From Thermodesulfatator sp. (GTDB lineage: Bacteria; Desulfobacterota; Thermodesulfobacteria; Thermodesulfobacteriales; Thermodesulfobacteriaceae): a stretch of 8,047 nucleotides of DNA. Both the position numbers and the translations under genes were made by a program. This document shows, one piece after another, positions 1 to 6,112 of the stretch. Position 1 is the first letter of the stretch, and the number at the start of each line of letters is the position of its first letter. The notes below the pieces were generated by a model that was not told the DNA's origin, did no database searches, and saw only the letters and a program-made list of their open reading frames with translations. The stretch is taken from contig JALWCD010000164.1 of the NCBI GenBank assembly GCA_027036915.1, positions 1 to 8,047 of the forward strand. The letters are read 5' to 3'.

Positions 1-298
1 GCACCGCGCTCTTGCGATCGAAACCCGCCCGCACCATGGCCCGGGCCAGTTCCACCACCGTGGCCATACGCTTGGAGGCCTCCCCTGGGGGAAAAGAAAA
101 GACCTCCGCCCGGAACCCGGCCTCCCTGAGGATTCGGGCCAGATCCTCGGCCAGAAGTTCCCTTACGGTTTCATCTGTTATCAGGGCCAGAGCACGGGTC
201 TCAAGGACTTTAGGAAGATCCTCGGGAAGATCCGTAAGGATCCCCCCTCCGATGAGGATATCGTAGGGCTCGGCCGCCTCGACCCGGAGAACCCTCAT
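1..298 (-). CDS. aroB: 3-dehydroquinate synthase, N-terminal part (runs off the left edge)
   Basis: AroB converts DAHP to 3-dehydroquinate, the second step of the cytoplasmic shikimate pathway, using NAD+ and a divalent metal. Only the first 99 codons are present, read from the ATG at 298. The translation begins [19 protein letters not shown] and continues with family landmarks: the Y-x-I-x-I-G-G-G opening strand, the LITDETV nucleotide-binding segment, PPGEASK, and a final GFDRKSAV just where the GGG glycine-rich motif should follow outside the window. The start is well placed: ATG overlaps the trpA stop as ATGA, with a purine-rich GAGAGA 2 nt before the ATG. It is the last gene visible in a leftward operon after trpB and trpA, which fits a shared role in aromatic amino-acid supply. 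The catalytic domain is not visible, so activity cannot be judged. Confidence 0.9.
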   Translation of the reverse strand, partial: MRVLRVEAAEPYDILIGGGILTDLPEDLPKVLETRALALITDETVRELLAEDLARILREAGFRAEVFSFPPGEASKRMATVVELARAMVRAGFDRKSAV

Positions 299-1101
299 GA
301 TCTCTCAGTCGCCGAAACGAGGTCTTTCACGAAACGCTTTACTTTTTCAGGAGACCGAGAACCCTCGGCCTCCACGATCTTTACCAGGGCGCTGCCCACC
401 ACGATGGCCTCGGCGTGCGGGGCCAGCATCCTCACCTGCTCGGGTCGGGCGATACCGAAGCCCACCGCCACCGGTACCGGCGAGACCTCCCGGCAGAGAT
501 CAAGCCTCAGGACCAGGTCCTCGGGCAGACGCTCCCGGGCGCCGGTGATCCCGGTGACCGAAACGTAATAAAGGAAACCCGTGGAAACCTGGGCAATCCT
601 CTCAAGCCTTTCCGCCGGAGTGGTAGGGGCCGCAAGCATAATACTGGCCAGTCCCCGCCGACGGGCCTCCCGGAGCCAGGGGCGAGCCTCCTCGAGAGGC
701 AAATCCGGGATGATGGCCCCGCAGAGCCCGGCCTCCCGGGCCTCGCGGGCAAAACGCTCAAGCCCGAACCGGAAAAAGGGATTGTAATAGCCCATGACCA
801 CGATGGGCAGAGGATAGCCCTCGGCGTAAAGCCCGGCCACAAACTCCAGGAACTCCTCCAGGGTGGGTTTATGGCGCAAAGCCCTCTGGGTGGCGGCCTG
901 AATGGTGGGGCCGTCGGCCAGCGGATCCGAGAAGGGGAAGCCCAGCTCCACCACGCTGGCCCCGGCCTCGGCCAGGGCCCAGAGGAGGGCCCTGGTGGTG
1001 GCAAGATCCGGATCCCAGGCGCAGAGATACGGAATCAGGGCCGCGCGTCCCTTCCGATTGGCTTCTTTGATGGCCTGTCTGACCCTTTCGGCTCCGGTCA
1101 T
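295..1101 (-). CDS. trpA: Tryptophan synthase alpha chain
   Basis: TrpA cleaves indole-3-glycerol phosphate to indole and glyceraldehyde-3-phosphate and channels the indole to TrpB. The 268 residues match the usual length of this TIM barrel (E. coli 268). Catalytic residues are seen: Glu52 in [10 protein letters not shown] (E. coli Glu49) and Asp63 in LADGPTIQ (E. coli Asp60). Other landmarks are PDLPLEE (132-138), the [10 protein letters not shown] loop 6 (180-189), VGFGI (213-217) and the phosphate-binding VVGSALVK (234-241). The ATG at 1101 overlaps the trpB stop (ATGA), and its own stop overlaps the aroB ATG, so both junctions imply translational coupling. One oddity is that the first barrel loop, normally T-A-G-D-P-D, reads CAWDPD (27-32), with Trp for the usual Gly. 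Everything else looks intact, so I regard it as functional. Confidence 0.97.
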   Translation of the reverse strand: MTGAERVRQAIKEANRKGRAALIPYLCAWDPDLATTRALLWALAEAGASVVELGFPFSDPLADGPTIQAATQRALRHKPTLEEFLEFVAGLYAEGYPLPIVVMGYYNPFFRFGLERFAREAREAGLCGAIIPDLPLEEARPWLREARRRGLASIMLAAPTTPAERLERIAQVSTGFLYYVSVTGITGARERLPEDLVLRLDLCREVSPVPVAVGFGIARPEQVRMLAPHAEAIVVGSALVKIVEAEGSRSPEKVKRFVKDLVSATERS

Positions 1102-2303
1102 GCCATCTTCCCGGAAAGATAATCCCTTACCGCCGCCACGTCCTTGTCCCCGCGACCGGAAAGATTCACCACCACGATGGTGTCCCGCGGGAGACGGTCG
1201 GCGATCTTTACCAGATAGGCCACGGCGTGGGCGCTCTCAAGGGCCGGGATGATGCCCTCGGTTTCGGAAAGTAAACGGAAGGCCGAAAGGGCCTCCTCGT
1301 CGTCCACCGCCACGTACTCCGCCCGGCCGCACTCCCTGAGAAAGGCGTGCTCCGGCCCCACACCCGGATAATCCAGCCCCGGGGCGATGGAATGCGCCCC
1401 CTTGATCTGCCCCACCCTGTCCTGAAGGAGATAGGTCAACATCCCGTGGAGTACCCCCGGTTCCCCCACCGTGAGGGTAGCCGAATGTCGGTCCGACTCT
1501 AACCCCTGCCCTGCGGCTTCCACCCCCACCAGCTTCACCACCTGATCCCGGACAAAGGGGTAGAAGATCCCCATGGCATTCGAGCCTCCCCCCACACAGG
1601 CGATCACCATGTCCGGCAGGCGCCCCTCGAGTTTGAGGATCTGGCGCCGGGTTTCCCGACCGATTACGCTCTGAAAATCTCGCACCATCATGGGATAGGG
1701 ATGGGGCCCCACCACGGAACCGATCACGTAGAAGGTGGTTTCCACGTTGGTCACCCAGTCCCGGATGGCCTCGTTGATGGCGTCCTTGAGGGTCTGGGTT
1801 CCGGATTTTACCGGGACTACCCTCGCCCCGAGGAGTTCCATGCGGAAGACGTTCATGGCCTGGCGCACGGTGTCCTTGGCTCCCATGTAAACCACGCACT
1901 CCAGCCCCAGGAGGGCCGCCGCGGTGGCCGTGGCCACCCCGTGCTGCCCGGCCCCGGTTTCCGCAATGATGCGGCGTTTGCCCATACGCCTGGCCAGGAG
2001 CACCTGACCCAGGGTGTTGTTGATCTTGTGAGCTCCGGTGTGGAGAAGATCCTCCCGCTTGAGATAAATCCGGAGATGCCCTCCCAGGGCCTCCGAAAGC
2101 CGACGGGCGGGATAAAGCGGGGTGGGGCGCCCGGCGTACTCCCGCAGATACCAGGCGAGCTCCCGGCGAAACCCCGGGTCCCGCCTCAGGCGCCGGTAGG
2201 CCTCCTCGAGCTCGGTCAGGGCCGGCATGAGGGTCTCGGGTACAAAACGCCCCCCGAAAGGCCCGAACTTTCCCCGCTTGTTGGGTAGCATAGGGCTTTT
2301 CAT
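1098..2303 (-). CDS. trpB: Tryptophan synthase beta chain
   Basis: TrpB condenses indole with L-serine to give L-tryptophan, using PLP, in an alpha2-beta2 complex with TrpA. From the ATG at 2303 the protein has 401 residues (family about 390-410). It opens with [20 protein letters not shown], typical of TrpB1. The PLP lysine is Lys93 in [17 protein letters not shown] (115-122) carries the Glu equivalent to E. coli Glu109, GGGSN (238-242) binds the cofactor phosphate, [17 protein letters not shown] matches the family, and NLSGRGDKD lies near the C-terminus. This is the TrpA-partnered form, not the stand-alone TrpB2. The start is uncertain. A TTG at 2327, 3 nt after the previous stop, would add 8 residues, and the ATG at 2291 would remove 4. 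None has a well-spaced Shine-Dalgarno site. I chose 2303 from family N-termini. Confidence 0.97.
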   Translation of the reverse strand: MKSPMLPNKRGKFGPFGGRFVPETLMPALTELEEAYRRLRRDPGFRRELAWYLREYAGRPTPLYPARRLSEALGGHLRIYLKREDLLHTGAHKINNTLGQVLLARRMGKRRIIAETGAGQHGVATATAAALLGLECVVYMGAKDTVRQAMNVFRMELLGARVVPVKSGTQTLKDAINEAIRDWVTNVETTFYVIGSVVGPHPYPMMVRDFQSVIGRETRRQILKLEGRLPDMVIACVGGGSNAMGIFYPFVRDQVVKLVGVEAAGQGLESDRHSATLTVGEPGVLHGMLTYLLQDRVGQIKGAHSIAPGLDYPGVGPEHAFLRECGRAEYVAVDDEEALSAFRLLSETEGIIPALESAHAVAYLVKIADRLPRDTIVVVNLSGRGDKDVAAVRDYLSGKMA

Positions 2304-2330
2304 AACCGGTTTTAGGCCCCGGTGCAACCT

Positions 2331-3005
2331 TCAGGCCAGCAGCACGGCCACGATGCCGGTAAGAAAGATGCCATCAAAGGTCCCGGCCCCTCCGATGGAG
2401 GCCACCGGAGTGCGAAGTTTTGGAATATCCCGCAGGTGCAGGAGATCCGCCCCGATGAGGGTCCCCAGCGTTCCGGAAATGTAAGCCACCACCGGAGCCC
2501 TGGCCGGGGCCACCAGCACGGCGAAAAGAGCCGCCAGGATGGGCGGCAGCAGAAAGGGCACGGCGATTCCCACCCCCGGAACCGGTCGGGCCAGGCGATA
2601 ACACACCAGAGCCAGAAGGGCCGTGCCTACAAGCGGGGATACCAATAATCCGTTCTTGAGCCAGAGATAAAAAGCCATCAGAGTCGGTATGAGTCCTCCC
2701 CCCACATTGAGAGCGATCACGGTATGCCCCTCCTCGAAAGGACGCGGAACCACATATGTCAGGCCGAAAAACCGCACCAGGGTTTCCTCTATAAAGTCCA
2801 CCTCGCGCCTGACACGGGCCAGGGGGAGGTTTATCTGGCTCCCGATAAGGGAAGCCAGTAGGAAGAGAAAGATCTGGTTCGGGGTGAGTCCGATCTTCTC
2901 CGCGGCCACAGTGATAAGCCCCAGATGAAGAAAGAAAAAGAGGGCCCCGAGAAGCAAAAAGAAGAGAAACCAGAAAAGCAGGGCTACGGGGCTAAAAATG
3001 AGCAT
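2331..3005 (-). CDS. DUF1614 family multi-pass membrane protein
   Basis: An integral membrane protein of 224 residues with no known biochemical function; I recognise it as DUF1614 (COG4089-like). About seven hydrophobic segments are visible, near residues 5-33, 43-60, 97-116, 122-137, 147-168, 170-188 and 203-223. Conserved-looking polar and glycine motifs are GSQINLP (55-61), NVGGGLIPT (100-108), GADLLHL (185-191) and SIGGAGTFDGIFLTG (203-217). Asp187, His190 and Asp210 fall in or beside membrane segments, which is more often seen in transporters or membrane enzymes than in purely structural proteins. An in-frame ATG at 3197 would add 64 residues, but that stretch is soluble, low in hydrophobicity and antisense-like in composition. 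The ATG at 3005 has a GGAGG site 9 nt upstream and follows the previous stop by 1 nt. The position between proS and trpB does not reveal a role. Confidence 0.85.
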   Translation of the reverse strand: MLIFSPVALLFWFLFFLLLGALFFFLHLGLITVAAEKIGLTPNQIFLFLLASLIGSQINLPLARVRREVDFIEETLVRFFGLTYVVPRPFEEGHTVIALNVGGGLIPTLMAFYLWLKNGLLVSPLVGTALLALVCYRLARPVPGVGIAVPFLLPPILAALFAVLVAPARAPVVAYISGTLGTLIGADLLHLRDIPKLRTPVASIGGAGTFDGIFLTGIVAVLLA

Positions 3006-3006
3006 T

Positions 3007-3330
3007 TTAGAGAACCTCCAGGGTATAGCCCTTGGCGACAAGTTCCTCGAGAAAGGTTTTCCCGTCCGGGACACGCTCAAAGAGATCCGGGGGCCGGGCT
3101 TCGGGGATGCCGAACTCCCCGAGTGAACGGCGACAGAGATAGGCTTTGCCCCCGTCCAGCACGAATTGATGGAAGTACGGGAAAAGCCCCGGTTCACAGC
3201 GCAGGCACCGGGTCACACCGGCCCCCTGGACAAGCACCACCAGGCCCGTCTTTTCCCGGGGAAGGGCGCGGAGTTTTTCCGGCCATCTATCCCAGGCCTC
3301 GGGAGTCTCAAGGAGAAAAACCTTTTTCAT
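3007..3330 (-). CDS. Small DsrE-like (sulfur-relay fold) protein, function unknown
   Basis: A 107-residue soluble protein. I see a pattern that resembles the DsrE/DsrF/TusD superfamily: a first strand MKKVFLL, a hydrophobic strand [12 protein letters not shown] (28-39), a cysteine pair CLRC (42-45), a helix [12 protein letters not shown], then [14 protein letters not shown] (62-75). The last is close to the family pattern of a strand ending in Cys followed by a small helix and Gly-Ile. Cys66 would be the family-type reactive cysteine. The assignment is by eye and moderate. A TusB/DsrH relative or an unrelated small alpha/beta protein remains possible. The ATG overlaps the proS stop (ACATGA) with AAGG 8 nt upstream. 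The stop TAA is 1 nt from the next ATG, so it is embedded in the operon. There is no signal peptide or membrane segment. Confidence 0.75.
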   Translation of the reverse strand: MKKVFLLETPEAWDRWPEKLRALPREKTGLVVLVQGAGVTRCLRCEPGLFPYFHQFVLDGGKAYLCRRSLGEFGIPEARPPDLFERVPDGKTFLEELVAKGYTLEVL

Positions 3331-5015
3331 GTTTTAAGCCTTGAAGGCAGGGCCTCCGGAGAGAGGGTCTCTCTTCGACCGGTGGCCCTTTCCTTGAGTT
3401 CCACCTCGCCGGTCTCCCGGAACCTTCGGCCCACGATCACCTGGTAGGGGAGACCGATGAGGTCGGCGTCCTTGAATTTTACCCCGGGGCGTTCGTCGCG
3501 GTCGTCCCAGAGGACCTCGATTCCGGCCCCTGAAAGTTCCCGGTAGAGCCTTTCGGAGGCCTCAAGGAGGTCCGGATCCGGGCCCAGGGTAAGGATGAGG
3601 GCCTCAAAGGGGGCGATCTCCCGGGGGAAGACGATTCCGGCCTCATCGTGGTTCTGTTCGATGGCGGCCGCCACCGTCCGGCCGATGCCGATCCCGTAGC
3701 AGCCCATGACGAGGGGGCGCTCCTGGCCCTCCCGATCCAGGAAGGTGGCCCGCATGGGCCGGCTGTATTTGGTGCCGAGTTTGAAGATGTGGCCCACCTC
3801 TATGCCCCGGGTTATGGCCAGGAGCCGACCGCAACGGGGACAGGGGTCCCCCTCGGTCACCACCCGGAGGTCGTGAAACTCCGGCTCCGGAAAATCGCGT
3901 CCGTAGTTCACGTTCACGTAATGGGCCTCGACTTCGTTGGCCCCGGTGACGAAGTTCCGTAAACCCCGTACGGAAAGATCCGCGAGCACCCTCACCCCGG
4001 AAAGCCCCACCGGGCCGGCAAAGCCCACCGGGGCCCGGGTGATCCTTTCCACGGTCTCCGGATCGGCCATCTCCACCTCTGCCACCCCCAGGAGGTTCCG
4101 GAGCTTGACCTCGTTGAGCTCGAGATCTCCCCTTATGAGAACCGCCACCACCTCCTCCCCGGCGCGGTAGAGAAGGGTCTTGACCAGCTTCGAGGGCGGC
4201 ACCCCCAGAAAAGCCGAAACCTCCTCCACGCTCCTCACCCCGGGGGTGGAGACCTTCTCCAGGGGCTTTTCCTCCTCCTGAGGGTAAACGAAATAGGCCT
4301 GACCTTCGGCCAGCTCCACATTGGCCGCATATCCACAGGCCTCGCAGAGGGCCAGGCGATCCTCGCCGGTTTCTGCCAACACCATGAATTCGTGGGACTC
4401 GCTTCCGCCGATGGCCCCGGTATCCGCAAGCACCGCCCGAAACCGGAGACCACAGCGGGTAAAAATCCTCTCATAGGCCTCATACATCCGCTGGTAGGAT
4501 ACCTTGAGCCCCTCCTCGTCGGCATCGAAACTGTAGGCGTCCTTCATGAGGAACTCCCGGGCCCGCATGATTCCGAAACGGGGACGGATCTCATCCCGGA
4601 ACTTGGGGGCTATCTGGTAGAGGATGAGGGGCAGATCCCGATACGAGCGGACTTCCCGGCGCACAAGATCCGTAATGACCTCCTCATGGGTGGGGCCCAG
4701 ACAGAAATCATGGTCCTTACGATCCTTGAAGCGCAGAAGCTCCTTACCGTAATCCTTCCAGCGGCCGGTCTCCTGCCAGAGCTCGGCGGGTTGCACCAGG
4801 GGCAGGAGGACTTCCAGGGCCCCGGCCCGGTTCATTTCCTCCCGCACGATGTTCTCCACCTTGCGCAGGGCCCGAAGCCCGAGGGGAAGATAGGAATAAA
4901 TGCCCGAGGCCAGTTTCCGGATCATACCCGCCCGAAGCATGAGCTTATGACTCACCACCTCGGCCTCGGCCGGGTCTTCCCTGAGGGTGGGCAGGAAAAA
5001 CCTCGAAAGACGCAT
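3327..5015 (-). CDS. proS: Prolyl-tRNA synthetase, bacterial type with editing domain
   Basis: A class II synthetase that charges tRNA-Pro with proline in the cytoplasm. The 562 residues match the bacterial form (E. coli 572). Visible parts are motif 1 around [16 protein letters not shown] (65-80), the GPTHEE loop (107-112), motif 2 [17 protein letters not shown] (139-155), motif 3 [10 protein letters not shown] (438-447) and a C-terminal anticodon-binding domain from about 470 ([21 protein letters not shown]). Between motifs 2 and 3, residues about 225-405 form the YbaK-like insertion domain that hydrolyses mis-charged Ala-tRNA-Pro. Its catalytic lysine is present as Lys279 in KLVKTL, at the E. 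coli number. CxxC pairs at 224-227 and 392-395 flank that insertion and may bind zinc. The start has GGGAGG 6 nt upstream. It is the first gene of the leftward operon. Confidence 0.98.
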   Translation of the reverse strand: MRLSRFFLPTLREDPAEAEVVSHKLMLRAGMIRKLASGIYSYLPLGLRALRKVENIVREEMNRAGALEVLLPLVQPAELWQETGRWKDYGKELLRFKDRKDHDFCLGPTHEEVITDLVRREVRSYRDLPLILYQIAPKFRDEIRPRFGIMRAREFLMKDAYSFDADEEGLKVSYQRMYEAYERIFTRCGLRFRAVLADTGAIGGSESHEFMVLAETGEDRLALCEACGYAANVELAEGQAYFVYPQEEEKPLEKVSTPGVRSVEEVSAFLGVPPSKLVKTLLYRAGEEVVAVLIRGDLELNEVKLRNLLGVAEVEMADPETVERITRAPVGFAGPVGLSGVRVLADLSVRGLRNFVTGANEVEAHYVNVNYGRDFPEPEFHDLRVVTEGDPCPRCGRLLAITRGIEVGHIFKLGTKYSRPMRATFLDREGQERPLVMGCYGIGIGRTVAAAIEQNHDEAGIVFPREIAPFEALILTLGPDPDLLEASERLYRELSGAGIEVLWDDRDERPGVKFKDADLIGLPYQVIVGRRFRETGEVELKERATGRRETLSPEALPSRLKT

Positions 5016-5071
5016 AGCGGGCCTCCCTGAGATCTGGGCAAAGCTTTCCGGGATAGGCTAAACTTATCCCC
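5016..5071. promoter_or_regulatory. Divergent intergenic region between proS and pdxA
   Basis: This 56-nt gap is the only non-coding stretch longer than a few bases, so it should hold the promoters for both the leftward operon and pdxA. The leftward side has a good ribosome site (GGGAGG) for proS. The rightward side has no Shine-Dalgarno site before the pdxA ATG. TAAACT at 5059-5064 matches a sigma-70 -10 box at four of six positions, 7 nt before the ATG, but no convincing -35 lies upstream. I can place no promoter with confidence for either direction. The proS promoter could also lie inside the pdxA coding sequence. Confidence 0.4.
5050..5070 (+). repeat. 8-bp inverted repeat / hairpin directly before the pdxA start
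   Basis: GGGATAGG (5050-5057) pairs with CTTATCCC (5063-5070) around a 5-nt CTAAA loop. Six outer pairs are perfect, then a G-U wobble and a G-C pair. The hairpin ends one base before the pdxA ATG at 5072. In the plus-strand RNA the wobble is allowed, while in the opposite RNA it becomes an A-C mismatch, so any RNA function is more likely for pdxA. As DNA, the GGGATA/TATCCC half-sites could bind a dimeric regulator of the divergent promoters. Such a short repeat could also arise by chance. Confidence 0.4.
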
Positions 5072-6112
5072 ATGGACCGTCAAGGCGCACTGAGGATGGG
5101 GCTCACCATGGGGTGTCCGGCGGGGGTGGGGCCCGATGTCATCCTCAAGGCCGCCCCCGAGCTTCTGGAGCTTCCGGCCCCGGTGATCATCCTGGGAGAC
5201 CCCCGGGTCCTTTCCGACCGGGCCAGGCGCCTGGGTATCTCTTGCGAGCTGCGTTTGATCCGGGCCCCGGAGGAGGCCGAAACCGGTATCCTTAACCTCA
5301 TTCCCCTCTCGGAACTCTCAATAAACCCCGGGGAGCCCACTCTTTCAGGCTCGCAGGCCATGGTGCGCTACATCAAAGAAGGCGTAAAGTTTTGCCTTTC
5401 CGGGGAACTCTCGGCCCTGGTCACCGCCCCCATCTCCAAGGAAGGCCTGGCCGCGGCTGGGGAACCCTTCCCAGGGCATACCGAGATGCTGGCGGCCCTC
5501 ACCGGCGCCCGGGAGTATGCCATGGCCTTCTACGGAGAGAAACTCCGGGTGGCCCTGGTGACCACCCATCTCTCTCTGAGGGAGGCTGTGGTCTCCCTTT
5601 CGGTAGAAGGTATCCTCCGGGTGGCGCGGCTGGCTCATGACTTTCTCCTCCGGGATCTGGGCCTTGAGCGTCCCCGCCTGGCCCTCTCGGCCTTAAATCC
5701 CCACGCCGGAGAAGGCGGACTCTTCGGGCGAGAGGAGAAAGAGATCCTTGAGCCTGCCCTGGTTCAGGCCCGGAAGATGGGCATTCCTCTGGAAGGCCCC
5801 TTCCCGGCCGACAGTCTCTTTTTCCGGGCGGCCCAGGGGGAATTCGACCTGGTGGTGGCCCTCTACCACGACCAGGGACTCATCCCTTTCAAACTCCTTC
5901 ATTTCCGGGACGGCGTGAACCTCACCCTGGGGCTGCCCATCATAAGGACCTCGGTGGACCACGGGACGGCTTACGAAATCGCGGGCACCGGAAGGGCCGA
6001 TCCGGCCAGCCTCATATCAGCGGTTCGCCTGGCCTGGCGAATGGCCAGGCACAGGTGCCGGCGGCCTCAAGCTCCAGGCGATCCGGACTCCCCATGCAGA
6101 CCGAAAGCATGA
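5072..6112 (+). CDS. pdxA: 4-hydroxythreonine-4-phosphate dehydrogenase
   Basis: PdxA oxidises 4-phosphohydroxy-L-threonine with NAD+; the product decarboxylates and is used by PdxJ to make pyridoxine 5'-phosphate in the DXP-dependent vitamin B6 pathway. The three metal-binding histidines are present as His166 (TTHLSL), His211 (NPHAGEGG) and His266 (YHDQGL), all at the E. coli numbers. So are the substrate residues His136, Thr137, Lys274, Asn283 and Arg292. The TSVDHGTAYEIAGTG signature is at 293-307. The protein has 346 residues against about 330 usual. The family core ends near residue 326, and the last 20 residues form a basic, Pro-rich tail encoded opposite the treT end. The N-terminal motif, usually G-[DE]-P-A-G, reads GCPAG. 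An ATG at 5096 is a possible alternative start that would remove 8 residues. The gene has no visible Shine-Dalgarno site and stands alone on this strand. Confidence 0.96.
   Translation: MDRQGALRMGLTMGCPAGVGPDVILKAAPELLELPAPVIILGDPRVLSDRARRLGISCELRLIRAPEEAETGILNLIPLSELSINPGEPTLSGSQAMVRYIKEGVKFCLSGELSALVTAPISKEGLAAAGEPFPGHTEMLAALTGAREYAMAFYGEKLRVALVTTHLSLREAVVSLSVEGILRVARLAHDFLLRDLGLERPRLALSALNPHAGEGGLFGREEKEILEPALVQARKMGIPLEGPFPADSLFFRAAQGEFDLVVALYHDQGLIPFKLLHFRDGVNLTLGLPIIRTSVDHGTAYEIAGTGRADPASLISAVRLAWRMARHRCRRPQAPGDPDSPCRPKA

Noticed and set aside
415..1122. A 235-codon plus-strand frame antisense to trpA
   Set aside because: It has shadow composition (Gly, Pro, Arg), and trpA on the other strand is unambiguous.
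3006..3197. A 64-residue N-terminal extension of the DUF1614 protein
   Set aside because: It overlaps the DsrE-like gene in another frame and has no ribosome site. The ATG at 3005 has GGAGG at good spacing and begins at the first membrane helix.
4392..5030. A 212-codon plus-strand frame antisense to the start of proS
   Set aside because: It mirrors proS codons and has no promoter or family match, so it is better explained as a shadow.
6027..6050. The inverted repeat as a standard rho-independent terminator
   Set aside because: No T-run follows the stem on either strand, so I list it only as an inverted repeat.
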